From Candidatus Neomarinimicrobiota bacterium (GTDB lineage Bacteria > Fidelibacterota > JAANXI01), in NCBI GenBank assembly GCA_021734025.1, contig JAIPJS010000004.1, forward strand, positions 124,001 to 188,000: a stretch of 64,000 nucleotides of DNA. Reading direction: 5' to 3'. Every line of letters starts with the position of its first letter. The first letter of the stretch is position 1. The notes under the pieces were generated by a model. That model was not told the origin of the DNA and made no database searches. It was given only the letters and a program-made list of their open reading frames with translations. Shown here piece after piece: positions 15,964-24,318 of the stretch. Made by a program: the position numbers and the translations under genes.

Positions 15964-17439
15964 CTATTTCAGTAACACCGTCCGTAAAGTCCGTTGATAC
16001 TCCGGTGTTTTCATCCTGATAAAATATGTTCCGGAGGAAAGTTCACTTCGGGCATTCCAGATAGTGGAATAACGTCCCGGTGACTGGATCTCATCCAATA
16101 TGGTGGTGATTCGTTCTCCGGATAAATCAAATACTTCAATAGTCACCCGGCCCTTATGAGACAGACTGTAAAGAATTTTCGTACTGTTATTAAACGGATT
16201 TGGGAAGTTGGACAGAGTCGGTGTCGCAGGTAAATTCTCTGTCCGCTCATCGTTTATTGCAGTGGTAGTTGATCGAAACGTGTAAATATTTCCATCAAAG
16301 GCACAGATGTACAATTCATTTTTATTATCAGTTCCGAACGCTGCGATTTCCAGATCGGAATTGAGTAAAAGTGTCTTTTCAGCATCCGATGTCTCGCTGG
16401 CATCCAAAGTCCAGATGCGCCCACTGACGTAATCTCCAAACACATATTTACCGGAGAGCTCGGGATTGGCTGTACCCCGATAGACATATCCGCCGGTGAT
16501 GGATTGGCCCCCGCTATCGCTGTGCGTATATTCAACAACTGGCATGGTGAGGCCTGATGTATCACAGGGAGCGGTATCAAAACAGTGAAAACCTTCCATT
16601 ATATTCCAGCCATAATTTTCACCAGGCCGGATAATGTCAACTTCCTCATAGTCCTGCTGCCCTACATCACCGGCCCAGATTAAACCGGTTGCTGAGTCTA
16701 TACTGAATCGCCACGGATTCCGAAGACCGTAGGCATAAATCTCCTCCCGATATCTCTGCGTATTTCCGGCATACGGATTGTCCGACGGAATTGTATACGG
16801 TTTACCGTTTTGGGTATTATCGATGTCGATACGGATAATCGAACCTAATAATGTCGTCAGATCCTGGCCGTGACCATGCGGATCTCCGCCGTCACCGCCA
16901 TCACCGAAGGACGCCAACAGTTTCCCATCCGGTCCGAATGCAAGTTGGCCGCCGTTATGGTTATCGTACGGTTGATCCACTTCCAGCAGGACGGTTTCGG
17001 TTGCCGGATCTGCCGAATCGGGGTTCTGGCTGCTGACCTGAAACCGTGAGAGGACCGTCGTGGAATTCGATGTGGTATAATCTACATAAAAGTATCCGTT
17101 CGTTTCATAGTCCGGATGAAACGCCAGCCCGAGGAGTCCTTCTTCGGCCCCCCGATCATCGACCAGCCCTGTAATGTCTAAAAATGTATTGGATGTGGAA
17201 ACGGTTGAGTCGTTTTTAAATACGGTAATGACGCCCCGCTGCTCAACCACGAAGAGGCGATCCGTCCCGTCAGCCGGTGTCTGCAAATCCACTGGATGCG
17301 TAAATATAAGGTTCGGAAAGGCTTCGGTGAGTTGGATCTGTCCATAAGCCGGTGTCATTACCAGTATGATCAGTACAACCCCTCCTAGGACTGACCAACG
17401 CCAATTATATGTCTTTCTTTTAGTCTGCAGGGGCTTCAT
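15964..17439 (-). CDS. Secreted PQQ-type sugar dehydrogenase with T9SS sorting domain
   Basis: Soluble glucose/sorbosone-dehydrogenase-like beta-propeller (491 aa). The signal sequence is a membrane-type segment (about 12-34, ending AYGQ). The propeller (about 35-395) shows the family motifs GLLGLAFHPDY, HNGGQLAFGPDG, GDGGDPHGHGQ and NPWRFSIDSATGLIWAGDVGQ. The last 80 residues (NFPNPFN start, KILYSLSHKG, VFDLSGE, ending RTVLLK) are a type IX secretion system sorting domain (T9SS type A), which directs export across the outer membrane and surface attachment or release. Whether it binds PQQ or is just a propeller hydrolase-like protein cannot be told here. This domain is the strongest single indication of an FCB-type organism. 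Confidence 0.9.
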   Translation of the reverse strand: MKPLQTKRKTYNWRWSVLGGVVLIILVMTPAYGQIQLTEAFPNLIFTHPVDLQTPADGTDRLFVVEQRGVITVFKNDSTVSTSNTFLDITGLVDDRGAEEGLLGLAFHPDYETNGYFYVDYTTSNSTTVLSRFQVSSQNPDSADPATETVLLEVDQPYDNHNGGQLAFGPDGKLLASFGDGGDGGDPHGHGQDLTTLLGSIIRIDIDNTQNGKPYTIPSDNPYAGNTQRYREEIYAYGLRNPWRFSIDSATGLIWAGDVGQQDYEEVDIIRPGENYGWNIMEGFHCFDTAPCDTSGLTMPVVEYTHSDSGGQSITGGYVYRGTANPELSGKYVFGDYVSGRIWTLDASETSDAEKTLLLNSDLEIAAFGTDNKNELYICAFDGNIYTFRSTTTAINDERTENLPATPTLSNFPNPFNNSTKILYSLSHKGRVTIEVFDLSGERITTILDEIQSPGRYSTIWNARSELSSGTYFIRMKTPEYQRTLRTVLLK

Positions 17440-17799
17440 TATTTGTACCCGAAACTTTCATTTTATTCTACTCGGAATCTTCAGAGGTTTTCGCCTCTGA
17501 TGTCCTCCGCCCTGATTTCATGCTTCTTCACAAAGGTTCATAACTTCAGGGAAAATTGCAAATGAGGTGGGTGAATGGCTAGGGTAGGAATTAATGCTGA
17601 CAGACAATAGAAGAGCTTACTCTTAAAAAAGGGCTGAAGCCCCTATATTTTGATATGATTCCTTACTTACCCCGTCCCGTCCGGACGGGACGGGGCTATT
17701 CAAATTCTCATGGTTTTTATAATTTCCCTAAACATCTAAATGACAATAGGGCTTTTAGAATGCACTCATAAAAGGCGGATAAAAAAAGCGAAAAAAAAT
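17440..17799. repeat. Gap with GGGCTGAAGCCC and CCCGTCCGGACGGG palindromes
   Basis: A GGGCTGAAGCCC hairpin at 17631-17642 is followed by a perfect 26-base palindrome centred on GTCC|GGAC (17670-17695). The same pair, GGGCTAAAGCCC plus a GTCCGGAC palindrome, occurs at 26546-26691, so it is a dispersed element rather than a local terminator. The remaining bases show no gene or motif that I can support. Confidence 0.65.
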
Positions 17800-18333
17800 T
17801 TACCGGAAATCTTCCCGGGTGAGGACAAATTTTTCCTCGTTGGAGGTTCTGTCCACCGGGATAAATCCGACTTTCCGGAAAACGTGCTTTGACCGATCGT
17901 TCCCGTGCTGGATTTTTGCGATAACCCTGTCCTCCCGCCACTCGTAAAATGCACGTTTGACACCCTTGATAATTGCAGCGTACCCAAAGCCGTTTCCCCA
18001 TTGGGATCGCTCACCAATTACCACCACAATCTCCGCTCCGGGATCTTGGGGGACAAGTCTGAGAAATCCGATGGGACCCCAGCGCCCCAGCGTAATCATA
18101 AAAAAACTGCCGTTCCGGTTGAACCGGTGAGAAAAAATGGGGAGCGAGGATTCCTGCAAAGCCCGATGTAGGGTTTCATCGATATTTTGCTCCTCGTTCA
18201 GATAGGCGGTGACCTCATCATCCTCAACCCAATCGGCCATTTTTTCAACGTCTTTCCGGTAGATCTCCTGCCGGAGTGAAATGGCTTGAGCCGTTTCAGA
18301 CGTGTTTTCAACCTGTGGCGTCGCATTTTCCAT
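17800..18333 (-). CDS. GNAT-family N-acetyltransferase
   Basis: Acetyltransferase-fold protein (177 aa). The N-terminal helix-rich part (about 20-75, RQEIYRKDVEKMADWVEDDEV) is of the type found in RimJ-like GNATs. The acetyl-CoA-binding segment is visible as VVIGERSQWGNGFGYAAI (about 108-125), in which QWGNGFG takes the place of the usual R/QxxGxG/A. The C-terminal HGNDRSKHVFRKVGFIPV is the usual GNAT beta-bulge region. A TTG two codons upstream (18339) is possible, but the ATG at 18333 was preferred; no clear ribosome site helps decide. The substrate (protein, amine or antibiotic) is unknown. A terminator-like hairpin and the FabL-like gene lie upstream. Confidence 0.8.
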   Translation of the reverse strand: MENATPQVENTSETAQAISLRQEIYRKDVEKMADWVEDDEVTAYLNEEQNIDETLHRALQESSLPIFSHRFNRNGSFFMITLGRWGPIGFLRLVPQDPGAEIVVVIGERSQWGNGFGYAAIIKGVKRAFYEWREDRVIAKIQHGNDRSKHVFRKVGFIPVDRTSNEEKFVLTREDFR

Positions 18334-18401
18334 ATCCAAAAAAGGTAAAAATCACCATTTAGCGATACAATGGATAATCGAAATTTTTATGGGATGAGGG
18401 G

Positions 18402-18438
18402 ATATAAAAAAACGGCTCTGCTTCAAACAGAGCCGTTT
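18402..18438 (-). terminator. Rho-independent terminator of the FabL-like gene
   Basis: AAACGGCTCTG and CAGAGCCGTTT form a perfect 11-bp stem around a 7-base loop (18410-18438). On the minus strand it is followed by a run of Ts (complement of the A-run at 18405-18412). It lies 28 bases after the stop of the minus-strand enoyl-reductase gene. Confidence 0.85.
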
Positions 18439-18465
18439 GTGCTTCCTTGGAATCTGTGCGAATTT

Positions 18466-19269
18466 TTATCCGGCGACATCTTCTCCGCCGTCCACACCGA
18501 TCACATTTCCGGTCATCCAGGTGTTGTTTGCATCAGCGAGCAAAGCAATGGCACTGGCGACATCTTCGGGCGTCGTCAAGCGACCGCCGGGATTCTTTTG
18601 TGTTGCGATATCTATCATTTCATCGCTCCCGGGAATTTTCCGGAGTGCCGGTGTGTCGGTCACCCCCGCCCTGATGGCATTAACAGCAATATTTTGGGGG
18701 GACAGTTCAAACGCCAGTTGACGGATGTGTGATTCGAGCGCAGCTTTGGCCGCGGAAACGGCGCCGTAGGTTTTCCAGACTTCATGGCCTCCGGAACTGG
18801 TCATCCCAAAGATGTGGGTTCCTTCTCCAACCAAATCTCTGTGGACAAGATCCTGAGTCCAGTAGACCAGAGTGTGTGCCATCACATTCAGGGTCATCTC
18901 CATGTGTTTCTTTGCGATGGCATCACTTGGTTCATCGGTAATAAACGGCCGGAGAGTACCAAACGCCAGACTGTGCATAAGTATCATTACCTGGGAAGTA
19001 CCGTTGGCCTCAGCAAATTTTTGGCTCAGATCATCAAGTACTCCTCCTCGTTTTTCTTCATCCGCGGCATTGATATTAAAAAACAGTGCCGTGGTTCCGT
19101 TCCCTTCGATCTCCTCCTTTATGGCATCCACCTGGGTTTGCATGGATTTTCGGTCAAAATGGATACCGCAAATGTGATATCCGTACCGGCTTAACTCAAG
19201 GGCCGTCGCCTTTCCAAACCCGCTAGATGCCCCGAGGACAAGCGCCCATTTGTTGTCTGCTGTCGCCAT
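18466..19269 (-). CDS. FabL-like enoyl-[acyl-carrier-protein] reductase
   Basis: SDR-fold protein of 267 aa. The catalytic motif is Y168-x6-K175 (YGAVSAAK), the spacing of enoyl-ACP reductases (FabI/FabL), not the Y-x3-K of classical SDRs. The surrounding TSSGG, AALESHIRQLAFELSP and VNAIRAGVTDTPALR segments follow the FabL pattern. The nucleotide-binding stretch is LGASSGFGKATALEL (about 12-26). FabL reduces the trans-2 double bond of enoyl-ACP in fatty-acid elongation, usually with NADPH. A triclosan-insensitive FabL-like enzyme may complement or replace FabI, which is not in the window. Exact cofactor use and physiological substrate are inferred. A good AAGGAGAAA-type ribosome site precedes the ATG at 19269. 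Confidence 0.8.
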   Translation of the reverse strand: MATADNKWALVLGASSGFGKATALELSRYGYHICGIHFDRKSMQTQVDAIKEEIEGNGTTALFFNINAADEEKRGGVLDDLSQKFAEANGTSQVMILMHSLAFGTLRPFITDEPSDAIAKKHMEMTLNVMAHTLVYWTQDLVHRDLVGEGTHIFGMTSSGGHEVWKTYGAVSAAKAALESHIRQLAFELSPQNIAVNAIRAGVTDTPALRKIPGSDEMIDIATQKNPGGRLTTPEDVASAIALLADANNTWMTGNVIGVDGGEDVAG

Positions 19270-19591
19270 TAATTTCTCCTTCCCTCCGTTGTAAAGTGCC
19301 CTTAAAACGTAATTTTTAAAATAGCTTCGGTACCTCTCAATTGCAAGAGGAAAGGCGGAAGCGCAGGGTTAAAACAGGTTTTCTGATAGTAAATTTTTCT
19401 GTGTGTTTTGTGATGAATATCAACAGAATACCTTATACTGATGCTTAAATTCGCGCATAATTGTTATTAACAGCTTTTAATAGATAAAACGGTTTCGTAT
19501 GTTCACATTTTTCTGTGCAGATAACAGAGCAAAAAGAATAAACTCCTGAATTTCAGCCGGATCGAGTTCAGGCCTAAAGGAGTAAGAAGAG
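19270..19591. other. 322-bp divergent intergenic region, no gene seen
   Basis: AT-rich region between the divergent FabL-like and repeat-lipoprotein genes. It holds one small CCTCT...AGAGG hairpin (about 19333-19350) and a TATACT -10-like hexamer (19434-19439) without a convincing -35. No reading frame, RNA or dispersed repeat is supported here, in contrast to most other gaps of this size. The lipoprotein gene has its ribosome site (AAAGGAG) at its right end. Confidence 0.6.
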
Positions 19592-22537
19592 ATGTCAATA
19601 CAAAGATACATAAAACCAATCGTGGTTTTACTGGCTATTTCCCTGATCGCAGGATGTACCCTGAAAAACCCGACGAATCCACAGCTGCCAAGCTGGATTA
19701 TTAACCTTGAGTTTCCTCTGATTAAGGATCACGTTACCCTTAAAGAACTGGCCAGCGATTCATTGATTACGACCATTCCACCGGATTACCAAGGCTCCGG
19801 CTTATCGGATTCTACACTTTTCGCGTTCAGGGATTCGTTCCCCATCGATAGCGTAGAGGTTGGCGACCAGCTGGAAATGGATGACGTCCATAAGTCATTT
19901 TCCCAGACGGTAGACGATGTAACCATCGCCAGTGACCAGAAAGAGGATCAGGTGGGATTTGAGGAGGTCACTCTAGATGATGTCTCCAAAGGTGTAACGA
20001 CTGAAGTTGGCACAATTGAGCTGGATGATACCGATCCCAAACAATCGGATAGGTTCACCTTCCGGAATATTATGCCTCAGGCGGTGGTGCAGGCACTGGA
20101 GACCCAAACCCAAAGCGGTCCAACCACAGTTGACAGCGTGGAGGGTGGCGATTTAAGGCCTAACACAAAGAGCTTCCAGTTTGAATCCTTTCAGAGTGTA
20201 GAGCTGCAGGAGGGACAACTGGTACTCACAATCCATAACAATATGTTCATTCCGTTGGGCGAACCGATTACCGTCTCACTTTTGTACGATAACGCCGACA
20301 GCACCCAGTTTGCGCAGGCTGTATTCGACGAACATATTCCCGAAGGAGGAAGCGCAACCCGGACGATCGACTTGGCTGGTGATTCACTGGGCAGCGATAT
20401 TCTGATTCATATCACAGGTGAGTCAGACGGCTCCCAGGGACAGCAGGTCACGGTTGAAAACAGCGATCTGGATACCGGATTTTATGTGGAAGTCTCCGCC
20501 GAAAATCTGGTCGCCACTGAGGCCGACGCAAAAATCCCCAGCCAGACTATTAATCAGGATTCAGAAATTGAGTTGGCCACATCCGACAATAAAATAGAAG
20601 AAGCGCGGTTAAGAGAGGGCTCCCTGATAATTGAAATTGCGAATAATATGAACGTTGATAGCGACGTTACCCTTACTATTCCTTCACTAGTGAATGATGC
20701 GGGCGATGTCTATGAACGAGGTCCCTTTTCCGTGCCGGCGAATCAGACCGTATCTCAGACTTATTCTATTGCAGGACAAACGATGGTGATGGACACGGCA
20801 AATCAGGTGGTTGAATACTCGTATGAAGTGGTAACCGTCAACACGGAAAACGACGGTAATACCAGTTCAGACTACGAGACCATTAACCAGAACGACAGTG
20901 TGAACGTTCAGATAGATCTTACTGACATGACGATTTCCCAAATACTCGGTGTGTTGGAAGAAAAACGCACGGAAGAAACTGATAATATTCCGATCACTTC
21001 GGAAAATGAAATTCTCCGGGCCACTATTCAGGAGGGTGATATTACCCTGGACATTAATAATCAGATCGGTGGCGATCCGAATCTGGAACTGAAGTTCCAT
21101 CAGATATTTGAGTCGCCCGGTTCCAGCGATACCCTGACCCGGAATATCGACATCAATCCGGGACAAAATACGGCTGTTATCGATTTGAGTGGACGCCAAA
21201 TCCGGATGCCCCAGAATGATCAGAATCTCTACTACACCACTATTACCACCGGCGGAGGTGTGTATGCGCAATACAATCTGGAAGACTCCATCTTTGTAAC
21301 TATTAATGTCTCTGAACTCACCATCAGTGAAGCCACCGGGTACTTTACCCAGGATGCCATGGTGGAGGAAGATACCATTGCACTTAACAGTGACTCAAAG
21401 GTAAAGGAAGCTGTCATCCAGTCGGGCAACCTGGCTATGACTATCACAAATAGAATAGGTGTTGAAGCCAATGTTCGGCTTATACTTGAGGAATTTTATT
21501 CCAACGGCACCTCCCTCGATACCGTGATTGCCATGCCGGACAACGATACCCCAGTGGTTCGAAATATCCCCCTGGACAATTACACAATCAAAATGCCGCT
21601 GGATGATCAAAATATTCACTATACTTCCCGGACGCGTATACCGCCGGATTCACTGATGACGCTAACGCTTGGGGATTCTATTGATGTGGATGTGGATATT
21701 ACCAACGTGAGTTTCTCCGAGATTGAAGGAGAAATTGATCCGGTCAGCATCAATATAGATCCAGTGGAACAAAGCGTGACCGGCATTCCGGAAGAGTTAA
21801 AGGGCGTGAAATTTAACCACGTGGATATGAAGATCGATTTCGATACCAATATTGGTATCCCGGTCTTCCTGGATTTGACAATCAAATCGTACAATGCTGA
21901 CGGAGATTCGGTCATTAACGATGAAATTCGAAGTTGGAACATCGCAGACAGCAGTACCGTCATCATCCCCAACGCCGAAGACCTGATTAACATTTTTCCG
22001 GACAGGATCGTTGCCAGCGGACAGGCAACCGCCGGCGCGCCCGGGGCTGTTGGCACCGTGGCCTCCAATCAGTTTGTTGCCGGACAGATCAACATCACCG
22101 CTCCGCTGGAGTTTGAAATAACAGACGACGCGGTTGTTGAACTCGATCCGCAAAAAGTGGATCCCATAGAAGCCGAAACCGTGGATCGAATCCGACAGTT
22201 TACCCTCTATGCCAGGATGGAAAACCAGTTTGAGTTTGGCGCAGACGTTCAAGTAATGGTGGCACAGGATACCATGACATTCGAATCCGGTTCCACAATA
22301 ATACCTGATACGCTTGCTACGCTCCATGTCCCGGCAATGACGGAAGTGCTGGATTCGATTTCTCTGGACACGACCAAATTCGCCCACTTTAAGGATTCCA
22401 GTTACGTCAAGACCCGCGTGATGATGTTAGAACGTCCGGATGGTCAACCATCTCGGTTTCTCTCAACAGATTCGCTGAAAATGACGTTGTACGGAACAGT
22501 CCGTTACCTGAATGATCATTTGCAGGACAATGAATAA
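19592..22537 (+). CDS. Large repeat-domain lipoprotein (981 aa), function unknown
   Basis: Exported lipoprotein; the signal sequence ends in the lipobox SLIAGC at about residues 17-22. I do not recognise the family. The body carries at least five homologous modules of roughly 130 residues, whose cores begin near residues 194, 326, 467, 595 and 732. Each has a pattern of polar Ser/Asp/Glu lead-in, then I/V-x-x-G-x-L-x-L-x-I-x-N-x-hydrophobic and a following strand, for example LREGSLIIEIANNMNV and IQSGNLAMTITNRIGV. The pattern resembles LEA14/WHy-type beta sandwiches, but that is a visual guess. The protein is very acidic and poor in Cys. The stop lies within a few bases of the start of a DUF5723 barrel gene, so the two form an operon; an outer-membrane partnership is likely. 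Confidence 0.85.
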   Translation: MSIQRYIKPIVVLLAISLIAGCTLKNPTNPQLPSWIINLEFPLIKDHVTLKELASDSLITTIPPDYQGSGLSDSTLFAFRDSFPIDSVEVGDQLEMDDVHKSFSQTVDDVTIASDQKEDQVGFEEVTLDDVSKGVTTEVGTIELDDTDPKQSDRFTFRNIMPQAVVQALETQTQSGPTTVDSVEGGDLRPNTKSFQFESFQSVELQEGQLVLTIHNNMFIPLGEPITVSLLYDNADSTQFAQAVFDEHIPEGGSATRTIDLAGDSLGSDILIHITGESDGSQGQQVTVENSDLDTGFYVEVSAENLVATEADAKIPSQTINQDSEIELATSDNKIEEARLREGSLIIEIANNMNVDSDVTLTIPSLVNDAGDVYERGPFSVPANQTVSQTYSIAGQTMVMDTANQVVEYSYEVVTVNTENDGNTSSDYETINQNDSVNVQIDLTDMTISQILGVLEEKRTEETDNIPITSENEILRATIQEGDITLDINNQIGGDPNLELKFHQIFESPGSSDTLTRNIDINPGQNTAVIDLSGRQIRMPQNDQNLYYTTITTGGGVYAQYNLEDSIFVTINVSELTISEATGYFTQDAMVEEDTIALNSDSKVKEAVIQSGNLAMTITNRIGVEANVRLILEEFYSNGTSLDTVIAMPDNDTPVVRNIPLDNYTIKMPLDDQNIHYTSRTRIPPDSLMTLTLGDSIDVDVDITNVSFSEIEGEIDPVSINIDPVEQSVTGIPEELKGVKFNHVDMKIDFDTNIGIPVFLDLTIKSYNADGDSVINDEIRSWNIADSSTVIIPNAEDLINIFPDRIVASGQATAGAPGAVGTVASNQFVAGQINITAPLEFEITDDAVVELDPQKVDPIEAETVDRIRQFTLYARMENQFEFGADVQVMVAQDTMTFESGSTIIPDTLATLHVPAMTEVLDSISLDTTKFAHFKDSSYVKTRVMMLERPDGQPSRFLSTDSLKMTLYGTVRYLNDHLQDNE

Positions 22538-22547
22538 GGATATAATG

Positions 22548-23858
22548 ATGAAAACAATACAAACAATCACACTGATTTTCCTTGCAGCCCTGTTACTGGT
22601 TGTCGATTCCCCGGTTCAGGCCCAGAGTTATGTGTCGCCACGGAGCGTATCCTTCTCAAATAGTTTCGCGACGCAATCCCGTGGCAGCGATGTCATCGGG
22701 TGGAACCCGGCCAACCTCGGTTATGCCGATAATCCCCGGTTCTCTATGAGTTTCGGGCTTTTTCCGCTTGTCCCGGTGCCCGCGTTACAACTACGCAATA
22801 ACGCAATCTCCGCATCGTGGCTCAACCAATATATGCTGAGCGGAATATTCCTGGACGAACAGGATAAACGGGATCTCCTTTCAGCGTTCCCAAGTACCGG
22901 TTGGAGTTTGGAGCCAATGGTGCAGGCCCGGATTCTTGGTCTGTCCTTCGGACGCACGGCAGTGAGTTTAGACGGGAACCTCTCCGGTGCAGTCGTCATG
23001 CCGAAACCGTTACTCAAATTTGTATTCCAGGGTAATAAATTCAATGAACCGATTTCCCTGAGCGATCTCAATGGCGAATTTCAATCCGTTACAGCGCTCT
23101 CAATAGCGCACGGGCGGGAAGTTTCTATTCCCATGCTCGAAGATTACGTCAACCGGACCTACGTTGGCGGCGGCATAAAGCTGCTTGGTGGGATTGGATA
23201 CATGTCCACCGACTACGTGGATGGCGCGATCACCTTCGCTCCCGACAGCCTGTCCATCAAGGGAGAAGCCACGGCAAAATCCAGCCTGATGGGCTATGGC
23301 ATGGCTTTCGATGTCGGGATTGCGGCCGAAATTAACGACCGGATGACCGCCAGCGCCGGACTGAATAATGTAGCCGGCTTTGTGAGTTGGACAGATGATT
23401 ATTCCACGGTTTACAACTACAAATTTGATTTCAACACCGATACGGTGGATCTAGCCAATGCGGATACCGATTCGCTGCTGGACAAAGCCTTAAAACAGGA
23501 CAGCCGGACCGACACTACCGGATTTACCACCCCGTATCCGGCATATTTTGTGACCGGATTTCAATATGACCTCTATTCCAACCTCAAGATGTTTGTCAAT
23601 TACAGGCAGGGATTTTCCAACCGATTCAATTCATCAACCACACCGATGATCTCGGTGGCGTCAGAATACCGTCCGGTTGGCTGGTTCCCGCTTCGATTTG
23701 GTGTCTCTATCGGCGGCAAAACCGGTTTCCGCTGGGGCACCGGGCTGGCGTTTGAGTTTGACCACTATCGGTTTGTTCTGGGTTTCTCCCAAACCGGTGG
23801 ATTCTTCAATAACGCTGATGGGGTTTCCTTTTCGCTGGGACAGGAACTGGCGTTTTAA
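22548..23858 (+). CDS. DUF5723-family outer-membrane beta-barrel protein
   Basis: Predicted outer-membrane barrel (about 436 aa) of DUF5723, a family known from FCB bacteria. The signal peptide (about 1-24) ends in VQAQ. The chain then shows the DUF5723 opening, SVSFSNSFATQSRG and IGWNPANLGYADNPRFS, and many alternating hydrophobic strands. It ends with the aromatic-terminated FSLGQELAF, typical for barrel insertion. Three near ATGs compete: 22530 overlaps the previous gene, 22545 and 22548 follow AAGGA; 22548 has the better spacing. It directly follows the 981-aa lipoprotein, so the pair probably acts together; what it transports or anchors is unknown. Confidence 0.8.
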   Translation: MKTIQTITLIFLAALLLVVDSPVQAQSYVSPRSVSFSNSFATQSRGSDVIGWNPANLGYADNPRFSMSFGLFPLVPVPALQLRNNAISASWLNQYMLSGIFLDEQDKRDLLSAFPSTGWSLEPMVQARILGLSFGRTAVSLDGNLSGAVVMPKPLLKFVFQGNKFNEPISLSDLNGEFQSVTALSIAHGREVSIPMLEDYVNRTYVGGGIKLLGGIGYMSTDYVDGAITFAPDSLSIKGEATAKSSLMGYGMAFDVGIAAEINDRMTASAGLNNVAGFVSWTDDYSTVYNYKFDFNTDTVDLANADTDSLLDKALKQDSRTDTTGFTTPYPAYFVTGFQYDLYSNLKMFVNYRQGFSNRFNSSTTPMISVASEYRPVGWFPLRFGVSIGGKTGFRWGTGLAFEFDHYRFVLGFSQTGGFFNNADGVSFSLGQELAF

Positions 23859-23887
23859 TCCACGCTCCAATTTAAGCCTATTATTTA

Positions 23888-23920
23888 AACGGCCATCTCT
23901 TTTCGGGATGGCCGTTTTTT
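23888..23920 (+). terminator. Terminator after the DUF5723 gene
   Basis: AACGGCCATC (23888-23897) pairs perfectly with GATGGCCGTT (23907-23916) around a 9-base loop and is followed by TTTT. It sits 30 bases after the stop of the barrel gene. A textbook rho-independent signal. Confidence 0.9.
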
Positions 23921-23943
23921 ATTTTTGACATAAATTATCCCGC

Positions 23944-24264
23944 ACCATTCACCCTGAGCGAAGTTCGGCGACAGCCGGACGCAGCCGACGGATCTCGTCG
24001 TCCACCCTTCGGAGGTGCCTTTACGATATTCCTCCTCCAAAGGAGTCCCTTCCGGGACAATCGCCCTGAATACCGGCCTCCGTCGGAATGACTCCATTTT
24101 TTACTTTGCACGATAAAATACCCCACCAGTCATCCCGAGCGAGCGGAGCGAGTCGAGGGATCTCGTCATCTTCACTCCAGAGGTGCTTTACGGGATTCCT
24201 CCTCCGGAAGGAGACTCTGGTGAGACGCTCATCCGGCAGCCGCCGGATTCGGTCGGAATGACTT
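23944..24264. repeat. Two composite palindromic elements between convergent genes
   Basis: Two copies of the dispersed composite element (23944-24094 and 24128-24264). Each begins with an ACCCTGAGCG or CATCCCGAGCG end and finishes with GGTCGGAATGAC or CGTCGGAATGAC, reading right to left as GTCATTCCGACC. A minus-strand ORF through the first copy repeats the peptide seen at 7.1 kb (ESFRRxPVFRAIVPEG), which shows it is repeat-derived. Nothing else is seen in 23859-24318 apart from the terminator above. Confidence 0.85.
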
Positions 24265-24318
24265 ATTTTTCCTTTTCCATAAGACATAAACGTAAAACCG
24301 CCACCGACGGAGGAGTAT

